Assembly (NCBI GenBank): GCA_944324795.1
Contig: CALUXR010000004.1
Location: forward strand, 1-64,000
Source: an uncultured Acholeplasmatales bacterium
GTDB lineage: Bacteria; Bacillota_I; Bacilli_A; Acholeplasmatales; Anaeroplasmataceae
DNA length: 64,000 nt
Direction of reading: 5' to 3'
Part shown: positions 15,833 through 24,701 of the stretch, in pieces
Layout of the letters: every line of letters starts with the position of its first letter
Numbering within the stretch: the stretch's first letter is position 1
The notes under the pieces: model-generated
Told to the model about the DNA's origin: nothing
Seen by the model: the letters and a program-made list of their open reading frames with translations, nothing else
Database searches by the model: none
Translations under genes and position numbers: made by a program

Positions 15833-16354
15833 TTATTTAAAAGCTTTATTCATTACTATTTTTGTTAAAAAAACTTTAAATTTGTCATATTCTACTTTAG
15901 CTAAAGGATTTGTAGTGCTCATTACTAAAAGTTGATGTCCACAATAATTCTTATGATAAGGTGGATGAATATGCATATATTTATTTTCAACAAAACCACA
16001 TCGCTTATAAAAATTTAATCTACGTCTAGAAATATCATCTATAGGGGGATCAATTTCTAATATTAAAGGTTTTTTTAATTCTTCTAATATCCTTTGTCCG
16101 TAATGAAGATTACGCATATTAGGTAAAATGCAAAAATGTTCTATATATTTAAAATTAAGAAAATCCCAATATAATATTTCACCAATAAATCTATCATTAT
16201 CTATTATAATTTCAAAATGATATAATGGATTATTAATTATTTCTATTTGTGATTCTTCTTCTCTTTGTTCATAATATGGAAAACTATTTTTATATAAATT
16301 AATTGCTTCATTATATAGTTTATGATTTATATTATTAATTCTTTCAAATTTCAT
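15833..16354 (-). CDS. GNAT-family N-acetyltransferase
   Basis: 173 residues, ATG at 16354 with GGAG upstream. The GNAT acetyl-CoA signature is recognisable: IEHFCILPNMRNLHYGQRIL around residues 75-95 (V/I-x-P-x-x-R-x-x-x-x-G), then the strand LILEIDPP and the hinge FYKRCGFVENKYMHIHPPYH. It transfers an acetyl group to an amine; the substrate cannot be read. It is transcribed alone between two terminators. Confidence 0.8.
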   Translation of the reverse strand: MKFERINNINHKLYNEAINLYKNSFPYYEQREEESQIEIINNPLYHFEIIIDNDRFIGEILYWDFLNFKYIEHFCILPNMRNLHYGQRILEELKKPLILEIDPPIDDISRRRLNFYKRCGFVENKYMHIHPPYHKNYCGHQLLVMSTTNPLAKVEYDKFKVFLTKIVMNKAFK

Positions 16355-16410
16355 TTTAATTACTCCAAGATAATTAAAAAACGCCTATATTACAACGTTT
16401 TTAAGATATA

Positions 16411-16437
16411 AAAAGTTCTAGAAAACTAGAACTTTTT
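16411..16437 (-). terminator. terminator of the csoR-copA operon
   Basis: AAAAGTTCTAG and CTAGAACTTTT pair around a four-base loop, with T-runs on both sides, directly after the copA stop at 16438. It can work in both directions. A second AAAAACG/CGTTTTT hairpin at about 16376-16402 lies just beyond. Confidence 0.85.
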
Positions 16438-16638
16438 TTATTCTGCATCATAACCTGCATCTTTAATAGCTTTAATTAAATCTTCTTTATTACAACTATC
16501 ATCACATTTTACTTCTGCTTCTTTATTTTCTAAAGAAACTTCAACTTCATTAACACCATTTACTTTTAATAAAGCTTCTTTAACATGCATAACACAATGT
16601 TTACACATCATCCCTTCAACATGTAACTTATATTCCAT
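16438..16638 (-). CDS. nested CopZ-like copper chaperone from an internal start in copA
   Basis: In frame with copA, an ATG at 16638-16636 is preceded by AAGGAGGTG (complement of 16645-16653) at a six-base spacing, the best Shine-Dalgarno match in the neighbourhood. Translation from it gives a 66-residue protein MEYKLHVEGMMCKHCVMHVK..., a complete ferredoxin-like HMA domain with CxxC and the length of free CopZ chaperones. I infer that the gene yields both CopA with a tethered domain and free CopZ. In E. coli copA, free CopZ comes from the same gene by frameshifting, so precedent for one-gene supply exists. Expression has not been shown. Confidence 0.55.
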   Translation of the reverse strand: MEYKLHVEGMMCKHCVMHVKEALLKVNGVNEVEVSLENKEAEVKCDDSCNKEDLIKAIKDAGYDAE

Positions 16639-18885
16639 CTCTTTCACCTCCTTGATATCTTCTTTAATATCTTTAACTTTAAATAAATTAATAGTTAATG
16701 CATTTAATACAACAAAAACACTTGAAAATGACATACATAATGATGCGATCATTGGATTTAATTCAAGACTAAAACTAGGATAAAATAAACCTGAGGCAAT
16801 CGTTATTCCAATAATATTATATATAAATGCCCAAAATAAATTTAATTTTATTGTTAGCATAATTCTTTTTGATAATTTTATTACATTTATAACATCAAGT
16901 AAATCATTTTTTACTAAAATAATATCAGCACTATTTATAGCAATATCAGAACCACCACCAATAGCTATACCTAAGTCAGCTTCAGCAAGAGCTGGGGCAT
17001 CATTAACACCATCACCTACCATCGCTACTAGATGTTTTTTATTAATTTTTTCATTTCTAATAACCGCTAATTTATCTTCTGGTAAAACATCTGAAATAAC
17101 ATTTTTAATACCTACTTCATTAGCTACACCTAAAGCCGTTTCTTTATTATCACCTGTCAACATTATAACTTTAATACCCATTTTTGTTAAATTAGAAATT
17201 GCTAATTTGCTAGATTCTTTAACCTCATCTTTTATAGCTATAATTCCTAAAATTTCCTTATTTGTCGCAATAATTAAAGGTGTTTTTGCCATTTTTGCTA
17301 GATTTTTAATTTTATTATCTAGTTCATCATTATCTAAATTTAATTTTTTTATTAAGACTAAATTACCAATATAATAAGTAATATTATTAACTTTACCACT
17401 TAATCCTTCCCCTTTTAATGATTTAAAATCATAAACTTCAACCAATTTAGCATCCTTATTTTTTGCATAATTAATAATGGCTTTAGCAAGAGGATGTTCT
17501 GATTTATTTTCTATACTATAAATTATATTAAGTAAATCTTTACTACCATCATAATCTGTTACTTCAGGACTTCCTTTTGTGATAGTCCCTGTTTTATCTA
17601 AAATAACTTTTTTAATATGACCAGCATTTTCTAAAACTTCGGCATTTTTAATAAGTAAACCATTCCTAGCTCCCTTACCTGTACCGACCATAATCGCAAC
17701 CGGAGTCGCAAGTCCAAGTGCACAAGGACAAGCAATTACTAAAACTGAAATAGCGAAATTGAATGCTTCATTAAAACTATAACCATTACTTAAAAATGTA
17801 ATTAAAACTATAATGCTAATTGTAATAATAACCGGAACAAAGACAAAAGATACTTTATCTACTAATTTAGAGATTGGTGCTTTAGATTCACTTGCAGATT
17901 CAACTAATTTAATGATTTGCCAAATTGATGTATCTTCACCTACTTTTATAGCTTTAGCTTTAACAAAACCAGCTTCCATAATACTTGATGAATAAAGACT
18001 ATCACCTAAAGTCTTTTCTTTTGGTAAACTTTCACCAGTAATATTAGCTTCATTAAAACTACCTTCACCTTCAATAATTATTGCATCTACAGCTACATTT
18101 TCACCTTTACGAATAATTAAAATATCATCTACTTTAACTTCACTAGCTTTAATTTTAACTTCTTTATCATTTCTTAAAACAGTAGCTTCTTCTGGGACTA
18201 AAGACATTAATTCACTTATCGCTTTAGTCGTTTTTTTCTTTGATAAACCTTCTAAATATTTACCAAGTGAGACTAATGTTAAAATCATTGAAGCTGATTC
18301 AAAATATAAATTATGTCTGTAATCATTTACGATATCTAAATTATTATTTTGATATCCATAACCAATCATATAAATAGCAAAAATACCATAAATTAAACTA
18401 GCGGTAGCTCCTATAGCTATAAGAGTATCCATATTAGGTCCTTTAAATAATTTTTTATAACCACTAATAAAATAATTTCTATAAATATAAATATTAGGAA
18501 TGGTTAAAATAAATTGGGTAAAAGCATAATTGATAGCACTATCATTTATAAAACTTGGTAATGGTAGATGAATCATATGTCCCATAGACACATACATTAA
18601 TAATATTAAAAAGATAAAAGCAATAATTAATTTAATTAATGAATAATCTTTTTCGTCATCAATTTTACCTTTTAATCCTTCAGGAATTGCCTTATATCCA
18701 GCCCTTTTTACAGCATTAATAATTTTATTGACATCACATTTAGACTCGTCAAAATCAACTTCCATATTATTAGATAATAAATTAACATTACAACTACTTA
18801 TACCATCTAAATTATTGACGGCCTTATCGACATGGGCTTGACAGGCAGCACAAGTCATTCCTTTTATTGCAAACTTTTGTTTCAT
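16438..18885 (-). CDS. copA: copper-exporting P1B-type ATPase with HMA domains at both ends
   Basis: 815 residues. The N-terminal HMA domain (GMTCAACQAHV) is followed by transmembrane helices, the actuator ITGESLP, the ion channel motif CPCALGLATP, the phosphorylation site DKTGTITKG, the SEHPLAKAI motif, GDGVNDAPALA and the last membrane pair. The final 66 residues form a second HMA domain (GMMCKHCVMHV), placed unusually at the C terminus and resembling a fused CopZ. It exports Cu(I) across the cell membrane. The gene overlaps csoR by 4 nt. An ideal ribosome binding site and ATG just before the last domain suggest that this domain is also made alone (see 16438-16638). Confidence 0.95.
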   Translation of the reverse strand: MKQKFAIKGMTCAACQAHVDKAVNNLDGISSCNVNLLSNNMEVDFDESKCDVNKIINAVKRAGYKAIPEGLKGKIDDEKDYSLIKLIIAFIFLILLMYVSMGHMIHLPLPSFINDSAINYAFTQFILTIPNIYIYRNYFISGYKKLFKGPNMDTLIAIGATASLIYGIFAIYMIGYGYQNNNLDIVNDYRHNLYFESASMILTLVSLGKYLEGLSKKKTTKAISELMSLVPEEATVLRNDKEVKIKASEVKVDDILIIRKGENVAVDAIIIEGEGSFNEANITGESLPKEKTLGDSLYSSSIMEAGFVKAKAIKVGEDTSIWQIIKLVESASESKAPISKLVDKVSFVFVPVIITISIIVLITFLSNGYSFNEAFNFAISVLVIACPCALGLATPVAIMVGTGKGARNGLLIKNAEVLENAGHIKKVILDKTGTITKGSPEVTDYDGSKDLLNIIYSIENKSEHPLAKAIINYAKNKDAKLVEVYDFKSLKGEGLSGKVNNITYYIGNLVLIKKLNLDNDELDNKIKNLAKMAKTPLIIATNKEILGIIAIKDEVKESSKLAISNLTKMGIKVIMLTGDNKETALGVANEVGIKNVISDVLPEDKLAVIRNEKINKKHLVAMVGDGVNDAPALAEADLGIAIGGGSDIAINSADIILVKNDLLDVINVIKLSKRIMLTIKLNLFWAFIYNIIGITIASGLFYPSFSLELNPMIASLCMSFSSVFVVLNALTINLFKVKDIKEDIKEVKEMEYKLHVEGMMCKHCVMHVKEALLKVNGVNEVEVSLENKEAEVKCDDSCNKEDLIKAIKDAGYDAE

Positions 18886-19157
18886 TCTTCTCTCCTTAAT
18901 AATTCACAAATTTCATCGATAACACTAAGATCTCCCTTTTGAATTTTATCTACAACACAATGATGTAGATGTTCATTTAAAATTATATTACCTAGACTTT
19001 TTAAAGAATTATTAATAGCTTTAATTTGCATTAAGATATCGCTACAATATCTATCATCACTAATCATATTCTTTAGTCCTTCTACTTGACCACTGACTTT
19101 ATTTAATCTTTTAATATAATATTCTTTTTTATCTTCACTTCGATATGTATGTTCCAT
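18882..19157 (-). CDS. csoR: CsoR-family copper-sensing repressor
   Basis: 91 residues, all helical, with the CsoR Cu(I) ligands: Cys in DDRYCSDIL, His and Cys in NEHLHHCVV. It starts with ATG at 19157 after AAGGAGG. It is first in a two-gene operon with copA and overlaps it (ATGA). In this family the copper-free tetramer covers the operon promoter and Cu(I) releases it; a matching operator is present upstream (19183-19199). Confidence 0.93.
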   Translation of the reverse strand: MEHTYRSEDKKEYYIKRLNKVSGQVEGLKNMISDDRYCSDILMQIKAINNSLKSLGNIILNEHLHHCVVDKIQKGDLSVIDEICELLRREE

Positions 19158-19176
19158 AATAAACCTCCTTATTCAT

Positions 19177-19206
19177 ATTATAATACCTATAGGGAGTATA
19201 AGTAAA
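19177..19206 (-). promoter_or_regulatory. csoR-copA promoter with CsoR operator
   Basis: On the minus strand TTTACT (19206-19201), an 18-nt spacer and TATAAT (19182-19177). The spacer is filled by ATACTCCCTATAGGTAT (19199-19183), a G/C-tract dyad of the CsoR-box type (TACCCC-TA-GGGGTA-like). Repressor binding there would block the polymerase. Confidence 0.75.
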
Positions 19207-19216
19207 GCAAGATGCA

Positions 19217-19246
19217 ATAAAAAAATTCGCATTTGCGAACTTTTTT
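19217..19246 (-). terminator. terminator after cinA
   Basis: TTCGCA and TGCGAA form a hairpin with A- and T-runs on both sides, immediately past the cinA stop. Confidence 0.8.
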
Positions 19247-19715
19247 AATTTTCTAATTTAATTAATAATTCATTTAAAATAAAATTAGTAGCTGCTAATC
19301 GAACTTTATTACGACCAATTTCTCCAAAATATTTAGTATAAGTGTAAATATCATCTCTAATTTTTAAACCAAAACAAACCATACCTATAGGTTTATTTTT
19401 AGTCGAACCTGAAGGACCAGCAATTCCACTTGTTGATATTGCAACCTCGCTATTTGCAAGTCTGCTAATACCAATAACCATCTCTTTAGCAACTTCTTCA
19501 CTTACAACACCATATTTAGCAATTGTATCAGCATTAACACCTAGAAGTTTTATTTTAGCTTCATTAGCATAGGTTACTACACTTAAATCTAATACACTAG
19601 ATACCCCACCTACATTTACAAGTTTTGAGCAAACCATTCCCCCAGTACAAGATTCAGCTGTTGCGATATGAAGATTATCTTTAATTAATAAATTAACTAT
19701 TTTATTTAAATTCAT
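19245..19715 (-). CDS. cinA: CinA C-terminal-type nicotinamide nucleotide amidase
   Basis: 156 residues from the ATG at 19715, preceded by GAGGCG; a GTG at 19730 would overlap nth more. Only the deamidase domain (PncC/YgaD type) is present, without the N-terminal molybdopterin-like domain of full CinA. Motifs: TAESCTGGMVCSKLV, then GVVSEEVAKEM, then ISTSGIAGPSGSTKNKPIG. The enzyme deamidates NMN to NaMN in pyridine nucleotide salvage, which links it to nadD/nadE further right. In many Bacillota it belongs to the competence regulon, but no copy of the shared element is visible here. Last gene of dnaD-nth-cinA. Confidence 0.9.
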   Translation of the reverse strand: MNLNKIVNLLIKDNLHIATAESCTGGMVCSKLVNVGGVSSVLDLSVVTYANEAKIKLLGVNADTIAKYGVVSEEVAKEMVIGISRLANSEVAISTSGIAGPSGSTKNKPIGMVCFGLKIRDDIYTYTKYFGEIGRNKVRLAATNFILNELLIKLEN

Positions 19716-20340
19716 TTTTATACGCCTCACACATTTTTATAAGATGGCATTCAGCACATTTAGGATTAATTGCTTTACAAACATTTCTACCATATAAAAT
19801 TAAAAGATGATGAGCTTTAATCCATAAATCCCTAGGTATATATTTTTTTAAATTTTCTTCTACTCTAATTAAACTGTCATTTGCTTTAGCAAAACCAAGT
19901 CTTATAGCTAGCCTTTTAACATGCGTATCTACAGGCATAGATGGTATATTAAACCCTAAAGCTAAAACAACATTGGCTGTTTTTCTACCTACTCCAGGTA
20001 ACATTTCTAATTCTAATAAATTATTAGGAATAACATCTTGATATTTTTGATGAAGAATTTTACTAGTTTCAATAATGTTTTTAGCTTTAGTTTTACTTAA
20101 ACCTAAAGGTTTTATAATTTCTAAAACATCGTTATAATCGCTATTAGAAAGTTCTTTAGCATTCTTATATTTTTTAAAAAGAACTTCAGTTACTTGATTA
20201 ACCTTATTATCTGTTGTTTGAGCTGATAATATAACCGCAATCAACAATTCAAAATTATTATTATAATTTAAAAAATTACTATAATTAGGATATAGATTAT
20301 CTAAATAATTGATTATATCTAAAGCTTTATTTTTGTTCAT
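19702..20340 (-). CDS. nth: endonuclease III
   Basis: 212 residues from the ATG at 20340. Helix-hairpin-helix LPGVGRKTANVVL with the catalytic Lys, catalytic Asp in VDTHVKRLA, and a 4Fe-4S loop CKAINPKCAECHLIKMC (C-x6-C-x2-C-x5-C). It removes oxidised pyrimidines and nicks the abasic site in base excision repair. It overlaps dnaD by 14 nt, the arrangement known from Bacillus. Confidence 0.96.
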   Translation of the reverse strand: MNKNKALDIINYLDNLYPNYSNFLNYNNNFELLIAVILSAQTTDNKVNQVTEVLFKKYKNAKELSNSDYNDVLEIIKPLGLSKTKAKNIIETSKILHQKYQDVIPNNLLELEMLPGVGRKTANVVLALGFNIPSMPVDTHVKRLAIRLGFAKANDSLIRVEENLKKYIPRDLWIKAHHLLILYGRNVCKAINPKCAECHLIKMCEAYKNEFK

Positions 20341-20944
20341 TTTGCATAATAAATATATTAAGTAATTCAGAAACAATATTTTTTTCTGTTTCTTCTGCTT
20401 TACTTATAGTAGTCTTCTTTTCAATATATTTCATAATGTTTCTAACAGTTACATCTAATTTAGCTTTTTCTAAATAATTGATCGTATTATTAAAATCATC
20501 ATAATTATAATTATCAACAACTATTAAATTATTAATATTATCATAATCATTAGCCGTTAATAATTTTTTACTTTTTCTTTCAATTAAAGTAAATATCTTT
20601 TTATTAGTATCTTCTTTATTATTATCATTTAAATAATCTTCAATTTTTTTAAAGAATGGGCTTATAGTAATTTGTTCTTCTAATACACCATCTTTATCGA
20701 CTAGTACGACATTATAAAAAGCATTTTCAAGTAAATTTGATAAAGAATTATTAATATCTTTTTTATGTAATAAAAACTTTTCTTCAATCTTCGAAACATC
20801 AATTTTTTTATTACCTTTTTGATATTCTTCAAGTAAATAAATCAATATTAATGAATCATTAGGACTAAGTCCTAAAGCTAATGAATTTTCATAAATAAAA
20901 GATTTATAGTTAAAATAATTGGCAATAAATAATTTTTCTAACAT
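20327..20944 (-). CDS. dnaD: DnaD-like primosomal protein
   Basis: 205 residues; AGGTGAT precedes the ATG. The N-terminal ~95 residues are a winged-helix dimerisation region (LALGLSPNDSLILIYLLEEYQKGN). The C-terminal region resembles the DnaD/DnaB2 helical domain (LLTANDYDNINNLIV, then LEKAKLDVTVRNIMKYIEKK). DnaD loads the helicase loader onto replication forks. Identity rests mainly on fold pattern and on the dnaD-nth gene pair. Confidence 0.8.
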   Translation of the reverse strand: MLEKLFIANYFNYKSFIYENSLALGLSPNDSLILIYLLEEYQKGNKKIDVSKIEEKFLLHKKDINNSLSNLLENAFYNVVLVDKDGVLEEQITISPFFKKIEDYLNDNNKEDTNKKIFTLIERKSKKLLTANDYDNINNLIVVDNYNYDDFNNTINYLEKAKLDVTVRNIMKYIEKKTTISKAEETEKNIVSELLNIFIMQNEQK

Positions 20945-20952
20945 ACAATCAC

Positions 20953-21618
20953 CTATTTTGCTCGTTTTAATAGAGCTTCTTTAGCCGCTTTTTGTTCAGC
21001 ATCTTTTTTAGTTTTACCACTACCATGACCATAAATTAGGCCATCAACATAAACAACCGCTTCAAATAATTTATCATTAGCTGGTCCTTCTTCTTTAATT
21101 ATTTCATAACGAATATTTCTTTTTTCTGATTGCATTTCTTCTTGAAATATTGATTTATAATCTTTAATATTTAATACTTCATTTAAATAAGGAACTACTA
21201 TTCTATTAAAAACTTGAAACACTTTATCAAAACCATATGTTATATAAATAGCAGCTAAGACTGCTTCAAAAGCATCAGCAATGATTGCTTTATTATATCT
21301 GCCACCACTTTTTTCTTCACCTTTGCCTAATAATAAATATTTATTTAATTCAATTTTACTAGCATAAATATCTAAGGCTTCTTCTCTTACTGCTTGCGCC
21401 CTTTTTTTAGTTAATACACCTTCTTGATAATCATAACTATGATATAAGTAAGTAGACATGCATACTTCAAGTACAGCATCACCTAAAAATTCTAATCTTT
21501 CATTAAATTCTGTATGATGTTCATTACCATAAGATGAATGTGTTAATGCGATTGTTAATGCTGGTTTTATTTCTGCTAAATTGACATCTAAAGACTCACA
21601 CAAATTAGTTAGATCCAT
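20953..21618 (-). CDS. rnc: ribonuclease III
   Basis: 221 residues. The catalytic signature FNERLEFLGDAVLEV is at residues ~39-53, a second acidic set in KAIIADAFEAVLAAIYI at ~110-125, and a C-terminal double-stranded RNA-binding domain ends KTKKDAEQKAAKEALLK. It cuts double-stranded RNA in rRNA and mRNA processing. It overlaps plsX by 14 nt; the fatty acid genes that usually lie between plsX and rnc are absent. Confidence 0.97.
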   Translation of the reverse strand: MDLTNLCESLDVNLAEIKPALTIALTHSSYGNEHHTEFNERLEFLGDAVLEVCMSTYLYHSYDYQEGVLTKKRAQAVREEALDIYASKIELNKYLLLGKGEEKSGGRYNKAIIADAFEAVLAAIYITYGFDKVFQVFNRIVVPYLNEVLNIKDYKSIFQEEMQSEKRNIRYEIIKEEGPANDKLFEAVVYVDGLIYGHGSGKTKKDAEQKAAKEALLKRAK

Positions 21619-22621
21619 CTACTTTATCCTCGCTTGGAAGAGAAGCTATGATATGATTAATTACATCATTTTTTACCATATTTATACCTTGTTTTATAGC
21701 ATTATAAAAGGCATATGAATCAGAATTGCCATGAGCTTTAACTACAGGTGTACCAATACCTAGAATCATAGCTCCCCCGATTTCTTTTGAATCCATTCTT
21801 TTAGCAAAACGAGCTAAATTTTTACGCATAAATAAATAACCAATTTTACCACCAAGGCTAGCTTTAATTTCTTCTTTTAACATTTTAGCCATTGCTTTAG
21901 CTGTACCTTCCATCGTTTTCATACAAACATTTCCAGTAAAACCATCAGTTATAATGATTTGGCAAGGAGCCATTAAAACTTCATTTGGTTCAACATTACC
22001 ATAAAAATTGATATATTTATTTTCTTTTAATAATTCATAAGTTTCTTTATCTACAGGTCTTCCCTTACCTTCTTCTGCACCAATATTTAAAAGCCCAACT
22101 TTAGGATCATTATAACCAAGTATTGCTTTAGCTACTACAGTAGCAAATTGAGCAAGTAAGGAAATATGGCAGGCCTTTAATTCAACATTTGCTCCTACAT
22201 CTAATAATAATCTAGGTTTACCATCTAAATTTGGGATGATTGGACATAAAGCTATTCTTTCTACTTGTGGTAATTTTCTAATAAGTAAATGAGCTGCTAC
22301 AACTACACATTGTGTTGGACCACTAGTTATACAAGCATCAACTTTTTTCTCTTTTGCTTCATTCATTAAAACACATAAAGATGCTGTATTTTTTTCTCTT
22401 CTAATTGCTCTAACTGGGTCGTGTTCACCCATATCTAAAACATTAGGACAATCAACAATGCTAATTCTTTCATTATTTATTAATAGTGGTTTAATTAAAT
22501 CTTCTTTACCATATAAAACTATTTCAACATCTTTATAATCTCTAATAATATCTAAACTTGCTTTAATTGTGGCATTTAATCCTAAATCGCCACCCATTGC
22601 ATCTACACCAATTTTAATCAT
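21605..22621 (-). CDS. plsX: phosphate acyltransferase PlsX
   Basis: 338 residues: IGVDAMGGDLG at the start, GPTQCVV, LLDVGANVE, and IITDGFTGNVCMKTMEG. PlsX turns acyl-ACP into acyl-phosphate, the first step of phosphatidic acid synthesis in Gram-positives, feeding PlsY and PlsC. The ATG at 22621 has no nearby Shine-Dalgarno; the only one (AGGAGA, complement of 22655-22660) is more than 30 nt upstream with a perfect hairpin between. Confidence 0.97.
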   Translation of the reverse strand: MIKIGVDAMGGDLGLNATIKASLDIIRDYKDVEIVLYGKEDLIKPLLINNERISIVDCPNVLDMGEHDPVRAIRREKNTASLCVLMNEAKEKKVDACITSGPTQCVVVAAHLLIRKLPQVERIALCPIIPNLDGKPRLLLDVGANVELKACHISLLAQFATVVAKAILGYNDPKVGLLNIGAEEGKGRPVDKETYELLKENKYINFYGNVEPNEVLMAPCQIIITDGFTGNVCMKTMEGTAKAMAKMLKEEIKASLGGKIGYLFMRKNLARFAKRMDSKEIGGAMILGIGTPVVKAHGNSDSYAFYNAIKQGINMVKNDVINHIIASLPSEDKVDGSN

Positions 22622-22632
22622 ATATCTAATTC

Positions 22633-22660
22633 ATATTATTATAAAAATAATATTTCTCCT
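22633..22660 (-). promoter_or_regulatory. plsX leader: Shine-Dalgarno separated from ATG by a hairpin
   Basis: Minus strand: AGGAGA, one A, then ATATTATT-TTTAT-AATAATAT (8-bp perfect stem), then 11 nt and the ATG. Folding the hairpin would bring the Shine-Dalgarno to a normal distance. The alaS leader has the same layout. Confidence 0.5.
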
Positions 22661-22710
22661 TTCTAAATCTTTATAATTTTACTATATATTAATATTTTTT
22701 TCTATAGTGG

Positions 22711-24663
22711 CTAATTATTTTCATAATCTTTAGTACTAATTTCTTCTAATATTTTATTATATTTATCATCACTATTACTATTTGCAACTTCTATCGCAAA
22801 CATTTTAGCATCATCATTTGCATATTTATAAATTTTCTTTTCTAATTCAGTTAAATCATTATCGATAAATCCTGATTGCATATGTGATAAAAATTCTCCA
22901 GGCCCTCGATATTTTAAATCATATTCAGCTAAAGTAAATCCATCATTAATCGTTTCTAATATTTTTAAACGTTCATTATTTAAAGATTTGCTAACTAAAA
23001 AGAAATATGATTTTTTATCTCCCCTACCTACTCTACCTCTTAATTGATGAATAGTCGCAAGACCATAACGAGTAGCATCTAATAAAACTAAAATAGTAGC
23101 GTCTTTAATATCAATTCCCACTTCAATTACTGTTGTAGCAATCAAAATATTAATTTCTTTATTCTTAAACTTATTCATAATTTCTACTTTTTCTTTATCT
23201 TTTAACTTACCGCTAATCTTAGCCATTTCATAACCTAAATCACCAAATTCTAAACTAGCTTTATCTAAATCCCACAAATCATTTTCTTCATCTTTTATTT
23301 GTGAACAAACTATAAATACTTGTTCCCCTTTAGCTAAATGTTCTTTTAAAAAATCTTTTAATTTAGGTATTTGACTATCAGTTATTAATTTAGTTTTAAC
23401 TTCTTTTCTTCCTTCTGGTTTAGTTTTAATTTCTGATAAATCAAGTCCTCCATAACACGTCATAGCTAAACTTCTAGGAATAGGTGTAGCAGTAAAATAT
23501 AATGTATCACATTTAGGATATTTTTTCTGTAAATATGAACGTTGAATAACCCCAAAACGCTGTTGTTCATCTATTATTATTAAACCTAAATTTGTAATAT
23601 TAATATCACTATATAAAATAGAATGAGTAGCAATTAATAATAATGGCTTTTCACTATTTATTTCTTGAATAATCGTCTTTTTTTCTTTTTCTTTAATATT
23701 AGAAGTTAATAAATAAACATCATTCAAATATTTTTTAGCTAAATTATAATGTTGGGTAGCTAAAATGATTGTAGGTGCTAACATAACTACCTTATTATCA
23801 CTTAACATTGTAGCTAAACTCGCGATTAAAGCTACAATTGTTTTACCACTACCAACATCACCTTCAACTAAACGATTAATTCTTTTTTCACTTTGTAATT
23901 CTTCTAAGATAATATTTATTACTTTTTCTTGATCAATAGTCAATTTAAATGGTAATTTATTAATAAATTCATTAATTTTAATTAAAGAAAATTCTTTTTT
24001 TTCTTTACTTTTATTATTCCTAATTTTAAGTAAAGCATAAAAGAAACTCCGCCAAAAAAATTTTTCATATATTTGTCTACGATAAATTTGTTTTAAATCA
24101 TCATCATTATTAGGAAAATGTTTTAATATTAAATATTTATCATAAGTTAATAATTTATATTTTGAAACAATATCTTGTGGTAATCTTTCATTAGGAGCTT
24201 TAAAATATGGAAAAGCTTCTTTAATCAATTTAGTGATTAAGCTATCATTTATATCTTTAAAATTATAAATAACTTTAATTTCATTAGGTTTATTATTAAA
24301 TATTTTATTAACATTAAAATAATTCTTTTCTAATTCATAGCGAGCATATAAATATAATTCTTTATATTTATTAAGCATATAAACTAAATATTCTTTACCA
24401 AAAATTATAAATCGATATTTTTTATTAAATAATTTAGCTATAAAAATGATCATAACGCTACTATTTTTCATTTTTGTTACTTTAGCAATATTAATTTCTG
24501 TTACATAATATAAACCTAAATCAAATTTTATTTCCTTATTTAAATTATAAGATATATATTTTTTTGGTTCTAATAAAATTAAATCATTTAAATTATTAAT
24601 TCCATAATTATTAAATTTTGTTAAAGTTTTAGGCCCTAAACCTTTTAAATCTTTTAATTCCAT
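22711..24663 (-). CDS. recG: ATP-dependent DNA helicase RecG
   Basis: 650 residues. The N-terminal wedge (OB) domain starts LKGLGPKTLTKFNNYGI. Helicase motifs: Walker A VEGDVGSGKTIVAL, DEQQ box IIDEQQRFGV, TATPIPRSLAM, ATTVIEVGIDI, QLRGRVGRG. It remodels stalled replication forks. ATG at 24663 after AGGAG. It lies between fakA and plsX as in other Bacillota. Confidence 0.97.
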   Translation of the reverse strand: MELKDLKGLGPKTLTKFNNYGINNLNDLILLEPKKYISYNLNKEIKFDLGLYYVTEINIAKVTKMKNSSVMIIFIAKLFNKKYRFIIFGKEYLVYMLNKYKELYLYARYELEKNYFNVNKIFNNKPNEIKVIYNFKDINDSLITKLIKEAFPYFKAPNERLPQDIVSKYKLLTYDKYLILKHFPNNDDDLKQIYRRQIYEKFFWRSFFYALLKIRNNKSKEKKEFSLIKINEFINKLPFKLTIDQEKVINIILEELQSEKRINRLVEGDVGSGKTIVALIASLATMLSDNKVVMLAPTIILATQHYNLAKKYLNDVYLLTSNIKEKEKKTIIQEINSEKPLLLIATHSILYSDINITNLGLIIIDEQQRFGVIQRSYLQKKYPKCDTLYFTATPIPRSLAMTCYGGLDLSEIKTKPEGRKEVKTKLITDSQIPKLKDFLKEHLAKGEQVFIVCSQIKDEENDLWDLDKASLEFGDLGYEMAKISGKLKDKEKVEIMNKFKNKEINILIATTVIEVGIDIKDATILVLLDATRYGLATIHQLRGRVGRGDKKSYFFLVSKSLNNERLKILETINDGFTLAEYDLKYRGPGEFLSHMQSGFIDNDLTELEKKIYKYANDDAKMFAIEVANSNSDDKYNKILEEISTKDYENN

Positions 24664-24680
24664 ATTTTTTTCTCCTAAAA

Positions 24681-24701
24681 GAAAAAGGACCTAAGTCCTT
24701 A
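24681..24701 (-). terminator. hairpin at the end of fakA
   Basis: AGGAC-CTAA-GTCCT with a short T-run on the minus strand, at the fakA stop codon. It would partly separate fakA from recG. Confidence 0.55.
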
